Source: Cohnella herbarum (lineage in GTDB: Bacteria; Bacillota; Bacilli; Paenibacillales; Paenibacillaceae). Taken from it: a stretch of 64,000 nucleotides of DNA. The notes under the pieces are model-generated. The model was not told the origin of the DNA. It was given only the letters and a program-made list of their open reading frames with translations, and ran no database searches. This document shows, piece after piece, positions 1 through 8,684 of this stretch (positions within the stretch are counted from its first letter, which is position 1; each line of letters opens with the position of its first letter). The stretch is from the NCBI RefSeq assembly GCF_012849095.1, contig NZ_CP051680.1, positions 682,001-746,000 on the forward strand, read 5' to 3'. Both the position numbers and the translations under genes were made by a program.

Positions 1-1272
1 ATCTTACTGCTGACGTTACCTCTGTCGATGATCGTGATTAGAGGCGCGGCAAGCCGTTCTCAGAAACATTTCAAAACGCAGCAGATGGAATTGGGTCAGC
101 TTAACGGACATGTCGAGGAGATGTATTCCGGACACAAGATCGTCAAAGCGTACGGGCAAGAAGACATTTCCGTCGCCAAGTTCGATCAGATCAACGAGCG
201 GTTGTACGAATCGGGGTGGAGGGCGCAGTTCGTATCCGGGAACATTATGCCGCTTATGAGCATGGTCAGCAATATCGGCTACGTATTCATCAGCGTCGTC
301 GGCGGGATCATGGTCGCCAAGGGTTCGATCTCGATCGGTAACATTCAAGCGTTCATTCAATACGCAAGGCAATTCTCGATGCCTCTCGTTCAGACGGCGA
401 ACATCGCGAACATCATCCAGTCGACGATCGCTTCGGCGGAGCGCGTGTTCGAACTGCTTGACGAAGAGGAAGAGATTCCGGAAGCAGCGGAAGGGAAAGA
501 CCTCAAGCTCGCTAATCCGCGCGGCGAAGTCGCGATGAAGGACGTCGCTTTCGGTTATCAATCCGATGCGATGCTGATCGAAAATATGGACATCGACGTG
601 AAGAGCGGGCAAATGGTTGCGATCGTCGGACCGACCGGTGCGGGCAAAACGACGTTGGTTAACCTTCTGATGCGTTTCTATGAAGTTAACGAAGGCAGCA
701 TTACGATCGACGGAGCGGATATCACGCGGATGAAACGCGGACATCTGAGGAGTTTGTTCGGAATGGTGTTGCAGGACACGTGGCTATTCAACGGAACGAT
801 CCGCGACAATATCGCTTACGGACGCGAAGGGGTTAAAGAGGAAGAGATCATCGAGGCGGCGAAAGCCGCTCATGCGGATCATTTTATTCGTACTTTGCCT
901 GAAGGTTATGATACAGTGTTAAATGAAGAAGCATCCAATTTGTCGCAAGGACAGAAACAATTGTTGACGATCGCCAGAGCAATCTTGGCGGATCCGGCCA
1001 TTCTGATTCTCGACGAAGCGACAAGCAGCGTGGATACGCGTACGGAAGTGTACATTCAGAAAGCGATGCACGAGCTCATGCAAGGCAGAACGAGCTTCGT
1101 GATCGCGCATCGTCTGTCCACGATCCGGGATGCGGACTTGATCCTGGTCATGAATCAGGGCAGTATTATCGAGAAGGGCACGCACAACGAACTGCTCGCC
1201 CAAGGCGGATTTTACGCGGATCTGTACAACAGCCAGTTTACGGGCGGAAGCCTGAAACAACAGGTGGGGTAA
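1..1272 (+). CDS. ABC exporter, fused membrane/ATPase half-transporter (5' end outside window)
   Basis: The reading frame is open from the first base, so the N-terminal transmembrane helices lie outside the window. The visible 423 residues hold the end of an ABC type-1 membrane domain (about residues 1-165) and a complete nucleotide-binding domain. The latter has a Walker A GPTGAGKTT (nt 625-651), an exporter-type signature LSQGQ, a Walker B ILILDEATSS and an H-loop AHRLST. LSQGQ and the fused layout are typical of MsbA/LmrA/YheHI-type multidrug or lipid exporters, so it probably works as a homo- or heterodimer in the cytoplasmic membrane. A partner half-transporter may lie upstream. The substrate cannot be told from the sequence. 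The nitroreductase gene starts 30 bp downstream on the same strand and may be co-transcribed. Confidence 0.93.
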   Translation: MLLLTLPLSMIVIRGAASRSQKHFKTQQMELGQLNGHVEEMYSGHKIVKAYGQEDISVAKFDQINERLYESGWRAQFVSGNIMPLMSMVSNIGYVFISVVGGIMVAKGSISIGNIQAFIQYARQFSMPLVQTANIANIIQSTIASAERVFELLDEEEEIPEAAEGKDLKLANPRGEVAMKDVAFGYQSDAMLIENMDIDVKSGQMVAIVGPTGAGKTTLVNLLMRFYEVNEGSITIDGADITRMKRGHLRSLFGMVLQDTWLFNGTIRDNIAYGREGVKEEEIIEAAKAAHADHFIRTLPEGYDTVLNEEASNLSQGQKQLLTIARAILADPAILILDEATSSVDTRTEVYIQKAMHELMQGRTSFVIAHRLSTIRDADLILVMNQGSIIEKGTHNELLAQGGFYADLYNSQFTGGSLKQQVG

Positions 1273-1302
1273 CTTAGGCGCGAGTACGAAGGGAAGATTA
1301 GG

Positions 1303-1878
1303 ATGGTAAGCTTAGAAGAAATCATTCGCGGAAGACGCAGCATCGGGAAAGTAAAGAACGAGCCGGTACCGAAGGAATTGATCGAGAAAATGATCGAGGC
1401 AGCGGTCTGGGCTCCGAATCATTTTGCGACCGAGCCTTGGAAATTTGTCGTCATGACCGGAGAAGGCAGGAGAGTACTGGGTCAAGCTTATGCCGACATT
1501 GCCGCGGACACGATGCAGGAATTAAGCGAGGAAGAACGCGCGCTGCGTCTCGAGAAGGAAGTGGCGAAAGCCTACCGCTCCCCGGTCGTGATCGCCGCAG
1601 TATGCGTGCCATCGGACGCTCCGAGAGTAGATGCCAGGGAAGAACTCGCCGCCGCGCACGCGGCCGTGCAAAACTTGTTGCTCATGGCGCATGCTAGTGG
1701 ACTCGGTGCGGTTTGGCGCACCGGAGATCCTGCCTACCATCCGAAGATGAAGGCGGCATTCGGGCTTGCCGGACGAGAACAAATCGTCGGACTTATTTAT
1801 GTCGGTTATCCCGACATGCAACCCTCCGCAGGTAAACGGGTTCCGGGAACGGAAAAAACCGCTTGGTTGGAAGGGTAA
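1303..1878 (+). CDS. Nitroreductase family protein (FMN-dependent oxidoreductase)
   Basis: A 191-residue protein of the nitroreductase fold. The N-terminal RGRRSIGK segment matches the family's RRSxR flavin phosphate-binding region, and APNHFATEPWKFVV matches the usual 'APS..N.QPW.F' dimer/FMN segment. A GLGAVWRTG stretch near residue 135 and the C-terminal GYP motif also fit. Such enzymes use NAD(P)H to reduce nitro compounds, quinones or flavin-accessible substrates as cytosolic dimers. The length is that of the short YdjA-like subgroup. It follows the ABC exporter by 30 bp and is closed by a strong terminator, so the two may form a small detoxification operon. The physiological substrate is unknown. 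Confidence 0.9.
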   Translation: MVSLEEIIRGRRSIGKVKNEPVPKELIEKMIEAAVWAPNHFATEPWKFVVMTGEGRRVLGQAYADIAADTMQELSEEERALRLEKEVAKAYRSPVVIAAVCVPSDAPRVDAREELAAAHAAVQNLLLMAHASGLGAVWRTGDPAYHPKMKAAFGLAGREQIVGLIYVGYPDMQPSAGKRVPGTEKTAWLEG

Positions 1879-1919
1879 GTGGATAAGAGAGAACAAGTGG
1901 GCAAGAGGATACCGTAAAG

Positions 1920-1966
1920 AAAGAGCCAATCCCGGCGAGTCGTCGAAGGGGTTGGCTCTTTGTTGT
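1920..1966 (+). terminator. Rho-independent terminator after the nitroreductase gene
   Basis: AAGAGCCAA (1921-1929) pairs with TTGGCTCTT (1952-1960), with an extra CCC/GGG pair inside, followed by the T-rich TGTTGTT. It begins about 40 bp after the nitroreductase stop codon. Confidence 0.8.
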
Positions 1967-2016
1967 TAGTGATAATGGGAATGTGTGTGGCGATGGAGTT
2001 ACTTGAAGCGAGATGT

Positions 2017-2453
2017 GCGGAAAAACCGTCTATCTAGTGTGAGAATGAGCGATGAGTCAGCGAGTTGGGCGGAAAAACCGTCTATCTAGTGTGAGAATGA
2101 GCGATGAGTCAGCGAGATGGGCGGAAAAACCGTCTATCTAGTGTGAGAATGGGCGATGAGTCAGCGAGATGTGCGGAAAAACCGTCTATCTAGTGTGAGA
2201 ATGTGCGATGAGTCAGCGAGATGTGCGAAAAAACCGTCTAACTAGTGTGAGAATGTGCGATGAGTCAGCGAGATGTGCGGAAAAACCGTCTATCTAGTGT
2301 GAGAATGAGCGATGAGTCAGCAAGATGGGCGGAAAAACCGTATAACTAGTGTGAGAATGGGCGATGAGTCAGCGAGATGGGCGGAAAAACCGTCTAACTA
2401 GTGTGAGAATGGGCGATGAGTAAGCGAGATGTGCGGAATAACCGTCTATCTAG
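2017..2453. repeat. Tandem array A: nine copies, 52-bp period
   Basis: A unit beginning GCGGAAAAACCGTCTATCTA recurs at 2017, 2069, 2121, 2173, 2225, 2277, 2329, 2381 and 2433. The spacing is exactly 52 bp each time; the last copy breaks off after the conserved 5' part. Copies differ by single bases only, with no indels. Each unit carries a short CGG-AAAAA-CCG inverted repeat. There is no start codon with a ribosome site and no long frame, because 52 is not a multiple of three. It lies between the terminator of the nitroreductase gene and array B. The function is unknown. Confidence 0.95.
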
Positions 2454-2475
2454 CCGCTGTGCTTCAAACTTCCAC

Positions 2476-2815
2476 GAATTACACGAATAAATCGAGTAAC
2501 TCCCCGCCACGGCACCAAATTCGCAAGAATTACTCGATAAAATCGAACAATTCCTCGGCGGCGGAGCGATTCAGCTAGAATTACACGAAAAAATCGAGTA
2601 ATTCCGCCGAAGAGGATCGATTCAACCAGAGTTACACGAAAAAATCGAGTAATTCCGCGCCGCGGCACCAAATTCGCAAGAATTACTCGATAAAATCGAA
2701 CAATTCCTCGGCGGAGGAGCGATTCAGCTGGAATTACACGAAAAAATCGAGTAATTCCGCGCCGCGGCACCAAATTCGCAAGAATTACTCGATAAAATCA
2801 AGCAACTCCCCTACG
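2476..2815. repeat. Tandem array B: seven copies, 51-bp period, each with a stem-loop
   Basis: Units start with GAATTACnCGA at 2476, 2527, 2578, 2629, 2680, 2731 and 2782, exactly 51 bp apart. Each contains an imperfect inverted repeat GAATTACnCGA-(A/T)5-TCGnGTAATTC with about 9-10 of 11 arm bases paired. Two sub-types with different GC-rich linkers are interspersed. The array ends about 27 bp before the stop codon of the convergent LacI gene. Because 51 is 17 codons, one minus-strand frame stays open through the array; this is a by-product of the period and not evidence of a gene. Confidence 0.95.
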
Positions 2816-2842
2816 CCTACGCATCTCCACACTCCAGCACAT

Positions 2843-3859
2843 TCAATCCACCGCCGCTACCGATCGCCGGACGATCATATCCGCAGGTAAGACGATTTTT
2901 TTCCAGGGCAGTCCCGTTTCACCGCGTTGTTGAATACGGTCGACGAGCATCTGCATACCTAGATATCCGAACTGATAGGCTTGTTGAGCAATAACGGTCA
3001 GGAAAGGGTCAATCTCGGAATAGGGGCCGAGATCGTCGAAACATACGAGGGACATCCGGTCCGGTACGCTGAGTCCGCGTGCGTGCAAGGTACGGATGAC
3101 CTCTACGGCGAGCACGTTGTTTCCCGCAACGATGGCCGTCGGCGGCGGATCCATGCGATCGAGCCAGCTCTCGATATCGGACAAATCGCTTCGCGGCTCG
3201 AAAGCGGTCTCCAGCACGTAGTTCTCGTCATAAGCGAGATCGTTCAGCTTTAACGCCTCGCGGTAGCCTTCCAAACGCAACCGGGCACTGGAAATGTGAG
3301 GAGATCCGTTGATGAGCGCGATCCGTTTATGCCCATGAGACGTTAAGTGATCGACTAGCTTACGTGCGCCTTCCTTGCTGTCGCCTAACACGACGTCGCT
3401 GTCCATGCCGGGTACCTCGCGGTCCAGCAGCACGAACGGCACCTGATGCTTGCGGAGCGTCTCCAAGTGCGGTAAGGAAGGATCGCCAGCCGGCGCGACC
3501 AAGACGCCATCGGCTCTCGTCGCTAAGATCGTGTCCACGTAATCCTTCTCTTTCTCGACGTTCTCGTCCGAGTTGCCGAATAACAGGCGGTAACCGGATT
3601 TTTTGGCCGCATCCTCGGCGCCTCTTGCCAACGTGGTGTAAAAAGGGTTGGTGATGTCCGTAATGAGCAAAAATAAAACGTTGCTCTGTTGGAGCACCAA
3701 GCTGCGAGCCATATGATTGGGGACGTAGTTCAGCTCTTCCATGACCTTGCGAACTTTCGCCCTCGTTTTTTCGCTAATCTTGCCAGTGTTATTGATAACT
3801 CTGGAAACCGTCATCGCAGAGACGCCGGCTTTGGCCGCAATGTCGTAGATTGTAACCAT
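2843..3859 (-). CDS. LacI-family transcriptional regulator, probable fuc operon repressor
   Basis: This 338-residue protein has the canonical LacI N-terminus: the helix-turn-helix TIYDIAAKAGVSAMTVSR at residues 3-20 and a hinge helix ending around NHMARSL. A periplasmic-binding-protein-like effector domain follows (about 60-330). It is transcribed divergently from the fucose operon, with 127 bp between starts. That gap contains an imperfect CG-centred palindrome of LacI type at 3944-3957, placed over the expected fuc transcription start. It most likely represses the fuc genes and is released by fucose, fuculose or a phosphorylated derivative. The effector is an inference from position. Confidence 0.93.
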   Translation of the reverse strand: MVTIYDIAAKAGVSAMTVSRVINNTGKISEKTRAKVRKVMEELNYVPNHMARSLVLQQSNVLFLLITDITNPFYTTLARGAEDAAKKSGYRLLFGNSDENVEKEKDYVDTILATRADGVLVAPAGDPSLPHLETLRKHQVPFVLLDREVPGMDSDVVLGDSKEGARKLVDHLTSHGHKRIALINGSPHISSARLRLEGYREALKLNDLAYDENYVLETAFEPRSDLSDIESWLDRMDPPPTAIVAGNNVLAVEVIRTLHARGLSVPDRMSLVCFDDLGPYSEIDPFLTVIAQQAYQFGYLGMQMLVDRIQQRGETGLPWKKIVLPADMIVRRSVAAVD

Positions 3860-3912
3860 AGGGTAAGCTCCTTGTCGTCTATATGCTATTTTTATATTAC
3901 TGAATTAAACAA

Positions 3913-3941
3913 TTGACAGCAAGCGTTTACCCTGATAATTT
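3913..3941 (+). promoter_or_regulatory. Candidate fuc operon promoter with overlapping cre-like site
   Basis: TTGACA (3913-3918) and TAATTT (3936-3941) are separated by 17 bp. Between them lies AGCAAGCGTTTACC (3918-3931), which keeps the core of the CcpA cre consensus with mismatches at its ends. This suggests catabolite repression of the operon. The -10 is weak; an alternative GATAAT at 3934 would give only a 15-bp spacer. Confidence 0.55.
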
Positions 3942-3943
3942 AA

Positions 3944-3957
3944 GGTTATCGGTAACA
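3944..3957. promoter_or_regulatory. Candidate LacI-type operator for the fuc operon
   Basis: GGTTATCGGTAACA is an imperfect palindrome centred on CG (5 of 7 arm positions pair), as usual for LacI-family sites. It sits just downstream of the proposed -10, where a bound repressor would block transcription. It is also close enough to the divergent regulator gene to serve autoregulation. Confidence 0.55.
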
Positions 3958-3986
3958 TTATTTTTTACCTTTGGAGGTTTTTAATC

Positions 3987-5777
3987 ATGGCTGAGCAAAA
4001 TTTCAGATGGAACGGCGGATTTCCGAAAATCGGGATTCGACCTACGATCGACGGCAGACGCAAAGGCGTTCGCGAGTCTCTAGAAGATCAAACGATGAAT
4101 ATGGCTATCGGCGTTGCGAAATTATTTTCCGAAAATCTGCGTTATCCCGACGGATCGCCCGTCGAATGCGTCATTGCCGACACGACGATCGGCGGCGTAG
4201 CGGAATCCGCGGCAGCGGCAACCAAATTCGCTAGAGAAAACGTTGGCGTATCGATAACGGTTACTCCTTGCTGGTGTTACGGAACCGAAACGATGGACAT
4301 GGATCCATCCGTACCTAAGGCGGTATGGGGCTTTAACGGCACGGAGCGTCCGGGTGCGGTTTACTTGGCGGCGGTATTGTCCGCTTACGCGCAAAAAGGT
4401 CTGCCTGCGTTCGGCATCTACGGGAACGATGTACAAGATGCAGGGTCGACGGAAGTACCGGAAGACGTGAAAGGTAAATTGCTCGGATTCGCGAGAGCCG
4501 GACTCGCGGTCGCTCTCATGAAAGGAAAATCCTATCTGTCGATGGGCTCCGTGTCCATGGGAATCGCGGGTTCGATCGTGAACGATAGCTTCTTCCAAGA
4601 ATACTTGGGTCTTCGCACCGAATATATCGACATGAGCGAATTCGTTCGTCGCATGGAAGAAAAAATCTACGATCCAATCGAGTATGAGAAAGCGTTCGCA
4701 TGGGTTAAGGAAAATTGCATCGAAGGCCCGGACAACAATCCGCCGCAGCTGCAAACTTCGCGCGAGCAGAAGGATAAAGATTGGGAAACGGTCGTGAAGA
4801 TGACCATCATCGCGCGCGATCTCATGATCGGCAACCCGCGCTTGGCCGAGCTGGACTTCGGCGAAGAAGCGCAAGGGCATAACGCGATCGTGTCCGGATT
4901 CCAAGGCCAACGCCAATGGACGGACCATTTCCCTAACGGTGACTTCATGGAGACGATCCTGAACTCCTCGTTCGACTGGAACGGAATCCGCGCTCCTTAT
5001 ATGGTCGCGACCGAGAACGACAGCTTGAACGGCGCGGTTATGTTGTTCGGCAACTTGTTGACCAACACGGCGCAAATTTTCGCTGACGTGCGGACGTATT
5101 GGAGCCCTGACTCGGTAGAACGCGTAACCGGCCACAAGCTGGAAGGCGCCGCCGCGAACGGTATCCTGCATTTGATCAACTCCGGATCCGCGACGATGGA
5201 CGGAACGGGCGAACAAACGAAAGACGGCAAGCCTGCGATGAAGCCGTTCTGGGAAATCTCTTCGGAAGAAGCGCAGAGATGTCTGGACGCGACGTCTTGG
5301 CGCCCGGCGTCCGTAGAATATTTCCGTGGGGGCGGTTACTCCTCCGACTTCCTGACACGGGGCGGTATGCCGATGACGATGTCACGCTTGAACTTAGTCA
5401 AAGGAATCGGTCCCGTGCTGCAAATCGCAGAAGGCTACTCCGTGGATCTTCCCGCGGACGTACACGATACGCTTGATAAGCGCACGGATTCGACGTGGCC
5501 GACGACTTGGTTCGCGCCGATCATCACGGGCAAGGGCTCTTTCAAAAGCGTATATGACGTAATGGACAATTGGGGAGCTAACCACGGTTCGATCAGCTAC
5601 GGCCATATCGGCGCGGACCTGATCACGCTCGCATCGATGCTGCGCATTCCGGTAAGCATGCACAACGTAGCGGAAGAGAAAGTCTTCCGTCCGCGCGTCT
5701 GGGGCTTGTTCGGAACGGACAACGCGGAGAGCGCGGATTATCGCGCTTGCGACAACTTCGGACCGCTTTACAAATAA
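3987..5777 (+). CDS. fucI: L-fucose isomerase
   Basis: This 596-residue protein is collinear with L-fucose isomerase along its whole length. It converts L-fucose to L-fuculose as a Mn2+-dependent cytosolic enzyme and can often act on D-arabinose too. The metal/catalytic residues Glu343 (in [10 protein letters not shown]) and Asp367 (in IFADVRTYW) have the same 24-residue spacing as Glu337/Asp361 of the E. coli enzyme, and a conserved NHG lies at about 532-534. A GGAGG ribosome site lies 10 bases before the ATG. It is the first gene of an operon with the aldolase, kinase and mutarotase, controlled from the divergent LacI intergenic region. Confidence 0.97.
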   Translation: MAEQNFRWNGGFPKIGIRPTIDGRRKGVRESLEDQTMNMAIGVAKLFSENLRYPDGSPVECVIADTTIGGVAESAAAATKFARENVGVSITVTPCWCYGTETMDMDPSVPKAVWGFNGTERPGAVYLAAVLSAYAQKGLPAFGIYGNDVQDAGSTEVPEDVKGKLLGFARAGLAVALMKGKSYLSMGSVSMGIAGSIVNDSFFQEYLGLRTEYIDMSEFVRRMEEKIYDPIEYEKAFAWVKENCIEGPDNNPPQLQTSREQKDKDWETVVKMTIIARDLMIGNPRLAELDFGEEAQGHNAIVSGFQGQRQWTDHFPNGDFMETILNSSFDWNGIRAPYMVATENDSLNGAVMLFGNLLTNTAQIFADVRTYWSPDSVERVTGHKLEGAAANGILHLINSGSATMDGTGEQTKDGKPAMKPFWEISSEEAQRCLDATSWRPASVEYFRGGGYSSDFLTRGGMPMTMSRLNLVKGIGPVLQIAEGYSVDLPADVHDTLDKRTDSTWPTTWFAPIITGKGSFKSVYDVMDNWGANHGSISYGHIGADLITLASMLRIPVSMHNVAEEKVFRPRVWGLFGTDNAESADYRACDNFGPLYK

Positions 5778-5792
5778 TAATTCGACGACGCT

Positions 5793-5822
5793 GTCGCCTG
5801 TTTCTTACAAGAGGCAGGCGGC
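5793..5822 (+). other. Intercistronic hairpin between fucI and fucA
   Basis: CGCCTG (5795-5800) pairs with CAGGCG (5815-5820) in the 75-bp gap between fucI and fucA. No T tract follows, so it is more likely an mRNA stabiliser or processing site than a terminator. Confidence 0.4.
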
Positions 5823-5852
5823 GGTTGTCTGTCTACAGAATGGAGTAATATT

Positions 5853-6509
5853 ATGAGCAGCCAAGATATTCGTCTTGAATTGTGCAAGTATGCGCAAAAA
5901 ACCGTATCCAACAAGCTTGTCGTAGGACCGGGAGGCAATCTGAGCGCGCGATTCGAAGGGAAAATGTATCTTTCTCCGAGCGGCTTCGCGTTAGATGAAA
6001 TTCAACCCGAGCAATGGGTGGAAGTCGATATCGAGACCGGTCACATTACCGACATCGGTCTTCGTCCTTCCTCCGAAGTTCTTATGCACTTATACGCGTA
6101 TCGCCAAAATCCGAATATCGGAGCAATGGTGCATACTCACCCGCCTTATTGCATCGCTTTTACGTTAGTGGAGAAAGATTTGCCGATTATGTTCCCGGAC
6201 CAAGCCGCGCTTGTAGGCAAAACGGTATACGTAGATTACGTACTGCCGACAACCGATAAGCTAGCCGATGCCGTCGTGGAGAAAATCGAGCATTCCTCGA
6301 TTTTGCTTGGCAATCACGGTCTCGTTACGACGGGACGTAACTTGCGCGAAGCCTACTATCGCACCGAAGTCGTCGAAGAGAGCGCCAAGATTTTCCTAAT
6401 CGCCAAAGCGATCAAGGAACCGAAAGTGCTAACGAAGGAAGAATTCGAAGAAATCGCTTCCCTCGAGAGTGAAGCTTACCGGATCGAGCTGCTGCAAAAA
6501 ATGAAATAG
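5853..6509 (+). CDS. fucA: L-fuculose-1-phosphate aldolase (class II aldolase/adducin fold)
   Basis: A 218-residue class II aldolase that cleaves L-fuculose 1-phosphate to dihydroxyacetone phosphate and L-lactaldehyde. The zinc ligands are visible as His94 and His96 in MVHTHPP and His155 in GNHGLVTTG, at almost the same positions as in E. coli FucA. The catalytic-base glutamate is probably in RPSSEVLMH (around residue 75). It is second in the operon and uses the usual ATG. Rhamnulose-1-phosphate aldolase is the main alternative, but the length and the neighbouring fucI/fucU favour FucA. Confidence 0.94.
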   Translation: MSSQDIRLELCKYAQKTVSNKLVVGPGGNLSARFEGKMYLSPSGFALDEIQPEQWVEVDIETGHITDIGLRPSSEVLMHLYAYRQNPNIGAMVHTHPPYCIAFTLVEKDLPIMFPDQAALVGKTVYVDYVLPTTDKLADAVVEKIEHSSILLGNHGLVTTGRNLREAYYRTEVVEESAKIFLIAKAIKEPKVLTKEEFEEIASLESEAYRIELLQKMK

Positions 6510-6542
6510 AAGCTCCCGCTTCGAAAAAGGGAGGGATTGGCG

Positions 6543-8036
6543 ATGACCACGGGAACGACGGTACTGGCGTTCGACATGGGAGCCAGCAGCGGACGGGCGC
6601 TTATCGGTCGGTTAGCGAACGATTCCGAAGGCAAGCGCAAGCTGGAAGTCTCGGAAATTCACCGTTTTCCGAACCATGCGATCCAAGTGGGGAAGCATTT
6701 GCACTGGGATACGTTGCGCCTGTTGCATGAGATGAAGAAGGGGATTCGTCTGGCATTCCAGAACGGATACGAGCCTTCCACGTTCGGCGTCGATACGTGG
6801 GGAGTCGATTTCGGTTTGTTGGATGCGAACGGCGAGTTATTAGGCAATCCTTATCATTATCGGGACTCTCATACGGACGGTCTTATCGAGGAAGTAAACG
6901 GTTTGATCGGGCAGGAAGCCTTGTTTCGCCAGAGCGGTCTGCAGTTCATGCCATTTAATACGTTATACCAACTATACGCGATGAAGAAGGCGGCTTCTCC
7001 GAAGCTGGACGTCGCACAAACCTTGTTGCTGACCCCGGATTTATTGACATATTTGTTGACCGGAGTGAAATCGTGCGAGTTCACGATGGCCACGACGACA
7101 CAGCTCTACGATCCGGGTACGCAATCCTGGAACGTCGAGCTCATGGAGAAGCTGGGCATTCCGTCCCGGTTGTTCCTTAACCCTGTCCATCCGGGGACGA
7201 TCGTAGGCCCGCTTGCGCCTGAAGTCATGGCAGAACTGGGCGTTCCCGCCATGCAAGCGGTAGCGGTCGGAACGCACGACACGGAATCTGCGATCGCCGC
7301 GGTTCCCGCGGGAGACGAGCCGTTCGCGTTCCTCGTATGCGGTACTTGGTCGCTGCTCGGAACGGAGATGTCGCAACCTCTGTTGACGACAGAAACGATG
7401 GAGCTTGAATTCTCCAACGAAGGCGGCGTCGGCGGAACGTATCAATTGCTGAAGAACATTATGGGTTTGTGGATTTTGCAGGAATGCAAACGCGAATGGG
7501 ACGAGAAGGGCAACGAGCTTAGCTTCCCGGAATTGGTCCGCTTAGCCGAGCAGGCAGCGCCTTTCCGCAGCCTGATCCACCCGGATGATCCGCGGTTTTT
7601 CGCTCCTGGCGGCATGGTGGACAAAATTCGTTCCTTCTGCGAAGAAACGAATCAGCCGATTCCCGAATCCGAAGGGGAGATCATCCGTTGCATCTTGGAA
7701 AGCTTAGCGCTTCGATATCGCCAAGCGCTCGAGCAAGCGGAGATGCTGACGGATAAGCGGTACGGGGGCCTTCATATGGTCGGCGGAGGCATTCAGAACG
7801 AATTGTTATGCCGATTTACCGCCAATGCGTTAGGTAAGCCGGTATGGGCGGGACCGATCGAAGCGAGCGCGATCGGCAACATGCTGATGCAACTCGTTGC
7901 CCTCGGCGAATGCAAGGATTTGCAGGAGGCGCGCCGACTCGTCGCGGATTCGTTCCCGATCAGCGTTTACGAACCAAGCACGGACGCGAACTGGTCCGCC
8001 GCATACGAGAAATTCGTCGGTTTCGGCCGAGTATAA
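6543..8036 (+). CDS. FGGY-family sugar kinase, rhamnulokinase-like, acting as L-fuculokinase
   Basis: About 497 residues with the two actin-like FGGY domains. The N-terminal phosphate loop is FDMGASSGRA, the substrate-loop motif is FGVDTWGVDFGLL, and a C-terminal GGGIQNELLCRFTANALG carries the nucleotide-binding glycine turn. The sequence style is RhaB-like. Its place between fucA and fucU nevertheless argues that it phosphorylates L-fuculose, a common situation in Bacillota. Start choice: GGAGGG at 6530-6535 is spaced seven bases from the ATG at 6543; an in-frame TTG at 6537 is too close to it. Calling it fucK would be an inference, so no symbol is given. Confidence 0.9.
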   Translation: MTTGTTVLAFDMGASSGRALIGRLANDSEGKRKLEVSEIHRFPNHAIQVGKHLHWDTLRLLHEMKKGIRLAFQNGYEPSTFGVDTWGVDFGLLDANGELLGNPYHYRDSHTDGLIEEVNGLIGQEALFRQSGLQFMPFNTLYQLYAMKKAASPKLDVAQTLLLTPDLLTYLLTGVKSCEFTMATTTQLYDPGTQSWNVELMEKLGIPSRLFLNPVHPGTIVGPLAPEVMAELGVPAMQAVAVGTHDTESAIAAVPAGDEPFAFLVCGTWSLLGTEMSQPLLTTETMELEFSNEGGVGGTYQLLKNIMGLWILQECKREWDEKGNELSFPELVRLAEQAAPFRSLIHPDDPRFFAPGGMVDKIRSFCEETNQPIPESEGEIIRCILESLALRYRQALEQAEMLTDKRYGGLHMVGGGIQNELLCRFTANALGKPVWAGPIEASAIGNMLMQLVALGECKDLQEARRLVADSFPISVYEPSTDANWSAAYEKFVGFGRV

Positions 8037-8052
8037 TGAGGAGGAACGACAG

Positions 8053-8484
8053 ATGCTAATCGGAATATCGAGTTTAATCTCGCCGGAACTGCTGAAAGTG
8101 CTCATGGAGATGGGGCATAGCGATGAGATCGTCATTGCGGACGGCAATTTTCCGGGAGCGAGCCATGCGCAAAGATTAATCCGCGCGGATGGTCACGGCA
8201 TTCCGGAACTGCTCGACGCCATTCTTCGGCTTTTCCCGTTGGATCCTTACGTAGACAAACCCGTAGCCTTAATGCAAGTCATGCCGGGGGATACTGTGGA
8301 AACGCCGATATGGAATACTTACGGAGAAATAATCGAATCGCGTACCGGCAATAAGGCTCCTTTCGAGGAAGTGGAACGTTTCGCGTTCTACGAACGGGCC
8401 AAGAAAGCTTACGCCGTAATCGCGACCGGTGAAAGCGCGCTGTACGCGAACTTGATTTTGAAAAAAGGCGTTATCACGGAGTAA
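8053..8484 (+). CDS. fucU: L-fucose mutarotase (FucU/RbsD family)
   Basis: This 143-residue RbsD/FucU-fold protein interconverts the anomers of L-fucose so that the isomerase receives its preferred form. Diagnostic segments are the N-terminal LISPELLKVLMEMGHSDEIV with its catalytic-type His, and IADGNFPGAS. A longer frame runs back into the kinase gene. The start at 8053 is chosen because TGAGGAGGAA precedes it at good spacing and it gives the family's standard length. It is last in the fuc operon and is closed by a terminator. Confidence 0.94.
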   Translation: MLIGISSLISPELLKVLMEMGHSDEIVIADGNFPGASHAQRLIRADGHGIPELLDAILRLFPLDPYVDKPVALMQVMPGDTVETPIWNTYGEIIESRTGNKAPFEEVERFAFYERAKKAYAVIATGESALYANLILKKGVITE

Positions 8485-8518
8485 TAAGTCGTAAGTAATA
8501 AGAGCGCAGTTGTACCCG

Positions 8519-8570
8519 ATAAGGGGCTGTTCCAAAAGGAATCTTTCCTTTCGGGACAGCCCCTTATTCA
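8519..8570. terminator. Terminator of the fuc operon, possibly bidirectional
   Basis: AAGGGGCTGT (8521-8530) pairs with ACAGCCCCTT (8556-8565), with an inner GGAA/TTCC pairing, and the arms are flanked by A/T-rich sequence on both sides. It could also stop the convergent PHP gene. Confidence 0.8.
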
Positions 8571-8684
8571 AATAGATTGGATTTATGAGCAAGTTCCACT
8601 AGGCGGTTAAGTGACCGAGAAGCTCACCATGTTAGTCGTATATGGCTGAGAACGGCTCAGCGTATCGGGAATATTTAGCTAATT

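Noticed and set aside
2017..2453. Array A as a CRISPR array
   Set aside because: The whole 52-bp unit is repeated with only point changes. There are no unique spacers and no cas genes in the window.
2450..2773. A 107-residue minus-strand frame with 17-residue repeats in array B
   Set aside because: The same period effect; no ribosome site, and the units are better explained by their inverted repeats.
4122..5216. A 364-residue minus-strand frame opposite fucI
   Set aside because: It is the shadow of a conserved enzyme gene on the other strand, with no ribosome site and a composition rich in Arg and His.
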